Shown here piece by piece: positions 5,861 through 6,758 of a stretch of DNA of 6,758 nucleotides (its first letter is position 1; every line of letters starts with the position of its first letter). The notes beneath the pieces are model-generated. The model worked only from the letters and a program-made list of their open reading frames with translations. It searched no databases and had not been told where the DNA came from. The stretch covers positions 1 to 6,758 of the forward strand of contig JAJYOM010000085.1 in assembly GCA_021796175.1 (NCBI GenBank), written 5' to 3'. A program made the position numbers and the translations under genes. The DNA is from Thermoplasmata archaeon. Its GTDB lineage: Archaea; Thermoplasmatota; Thermoplasmata; Sysuiplasmatales; Sysuiplasmataceae.

Positions 5861-5884
5861 GCACTTGCATCAAATCACAAGTGC
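5861..5884 (-). terminator. Hairpin across the DUF92 stop codon
   Basis: GCACTTG and CAAGTGC form a perfect 7-base stem around a 10-base loop that contains the DUF92 stop codon (5870-5872). Only a short ATTT follows on the minus strand. It lies between DUF92 and the 5S promoter, a reasonable place for a terminator, but the T tract is weak. Confidence 0.35.
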
Positions 5885-6607
5885 ACCGGCGATGAGGCAG
5901 GCGACAACAATAGAGGCCAGATTGTTCGTTTGCTTGCCAATCAGTCCGTTTCTCTCAAGCGTTGCCCCGAGCAGGCTGTCAGTCAACGAGCCAAGAAGGC
6001 CAAGCACCGCCGTAAGGGGAATGAAGTATGCCGGAAGTGGCTGGCCGAGGAGCACCATAAGGACGTATCCAACCACCGATATGAACAGGGCGCCGCCAAA
6101 GGAGGCGGCTGTACCTAGTGCGGATATGCCTCCGTCGGTTCCAGGCGGGACGGGCCTCATCGTGGTAATTAGCCTCGGATGCCTGTCAATCACACCGATC
6201 TCGCTTGCAAGCGTGTCGGCGGTCGCCGCGCCAATCGCCACTGTATAAATTATTGCGTAGTCGGCCTGGGAGCCATGACTTGCAAGCACCGTGCTGAGCA
6301 GTGCGATAAAGACAGCGGGAAGACTGTTTCCCACCACGTTGAGGCTGCCCCGTTCTCCTTTCCTTCCCTCCTGGAGCCCCATTCTGGCCTTCTCCAGTAT
6401 GCGGAACCTCGTTGTGACGAACGCCGCCGCAACAAAGGTGAGAATGAGCAGGAGCCAAGAAAGGTTGCCCAGCAGCCCGATGAGCGAACTGACTGTGAAT
6501 GCGGCAACCGACCCCGCCAGAGTGAGCATCTTCTGCCTGTAGGCTGCGTAACTGAGCAGCAGGCTGAGAATGATGGATATTATCCCCTCTGGCAATGAGG
6601 CAAGCAT
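5870..6607 (-). CDS. DUF92 (TIGR00297, VTE6-like) membrane protein, 245 aa
   Basis: A multi-pass membrane protein of the DUF92 family. The plant member VTE6 is a phytyl-phosphate kinase; archaeal members are thought, by inference only, to act on isoprenoid phosphates. Counting from a TTG at 6622, there are about six or seven hydrophobic segments (roughly 13-28, 33-52, 55-70, 99-114, 121-140, 172-192, 200-220). The family motifs lie between them: TTRF and KARMG (70-82), EGRKGERGSLNVVGNSLP (85-102), ADTLASEIG (135-143), PGTDGGISALGT (160-171) and DSLLGATLER (215-224). The conserved order is complete and the length normal. I chose the ATG at 6607 over the TTG at 6622; both lie before the first membrane segment and neither has a clear Shine-Dalgarno sequence. 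It follows the partial gene upstream by 13-28 bases and may be cotranscribed with it. Confidence 0.88.
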   Translation of the reverse strand: MLASLPEGIISIILSLLLSYAAYRQKMLTLAGSVAAFTVSSLIGLLGNLSWLLLILTFVAAAFVTTRFRILEKARMGLQEGRKGERGSLNVVGNSLPAVFIALLSTVLASHGSQADYAIIYTVAIGAATADTLASEIGVIDRHPRLITTMRPVPPGTDGGISALGTAASFGGALFISVVGYVLMVLLGQPLPAYFIPLTAVLGLLGSLTDSLLGATLERNGLIGKQTNNLASIVVACLIAGALVI

Positions 6608-6635
6608 CAGTAACAGTCCCAATTCCAGGGCGGTA

Positions 6636-6758
6636 CTATAATAACGCTCCCCTTTCCTTCAGAAGCAGTGATAGCCTCGGGTTCTTCTCAATCAGCCCGA
6701 AGATGCGGTTTGCCTGTTGAAGTGCAGTTTCTTCGTCTACGCACGGATTCACAAGCAG
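6636..6758 (-). CDS. Unidentified protein, C-terminal 40 codons only
   Basis: An open frame enters from the right edge of the window and ends at TAG (6636-6638). The visible residues begin LLVNPCVDEETALQQANRIF and end in a helical, basic, leucine-rich tail (NPRLSLLLKERGALL). Codon use resembles the neighbouring DUF92 gene, and the spacing suggests an operon with it. I do not recognise the family, and 40 residues are too few to name one. Confidence 0.6.
   Translation of the reverse strand: MLVNPCVDEETALQQANRIFGLIEKNPRLSLLLKERGALL

Noticed and set aside
5832..6598. Long open frames on the plus strand opposite the DUF92 gene.
   Set aside because: They mirror the G+C-rich DUF92 coding sequence, show no recognisable motif, and the minus-strand frame carries every family motif.
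1..6758. Searched for CRISPR arrays, insertion sequences, defence genes and integrase or tRNA attachment sites.
   Set aside because: No regularly spaced repeats, transposase or nuclease frames, or intact tRNA genes were seen on either strand.

Overview
The window looks archaeal, most likely a euryarchaeon of the Thermoplasmata type; the lineage is an inference and is held loosely. Signs for it are an archaeosine synthase (archaeosine occurs only in archaeal tRNA), an archaeal-type aspartate carbamoyltransferase with a separate regulatory chain, AT-rich TATA-like boxes at leaderless-compatible distances before several genes, and a 5S rRNA gene standing alone, away from 16S and 23S. Base composition is near 50% G+C in the genes and lower in the gaps.

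Layout: positions 11-1813 (minus) hold archaeosine synthase ArcS, transcribed away from the pyrBI operon on the plus strand (1991-3378). The 177-base gap between them carries a TATA-like box for each side and a small inverted repeat just upstream of the pyrB box. The pyrI reading frame has no ATG, GTG or TTG at its conserved N-terminus. It most likely starts at a CTG whose last two bases begin the pyrB stop codon.

Positions 3379-4133 contain no intact gene. On the minus strand they keep a broken gene whose pieces resemble the C-terminal half of a TIM-barrel, glycoside-hydrolase-like protein, disrupted by two in-frame stops and two frame changes. Beyond it on the minus strand lie a Roadblock/LC7 protein (4134-4556) and a membrane-anchored double zinc-ribbon protein with an internal helical repeat (4617-5498), each with its own TATA-like box.

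Positions 5677-5798 (minus) hold a 5S rRNA gene with a good promoter. Its 3' end does not complement its 5' end and runs instead into a short terminator hairpin. Upstream of it lie a DUF92 (TIGR00297/VTE6-like) multi-pass membrane protein (5870-6607) and the last 40 codons of an unidentified gene cut by the window edge.

The genes are mostly housekeeping: tRNA modification, de novo pyrimidine synthesis, 5S rRNA and probable lipid metabolism. I see no defence system, CRISPR array or intact mobile element. The points most worth a second look are the unusual 5S 3' end, the decayed gene at 3511-4060, and the non-canonical pyrI start.
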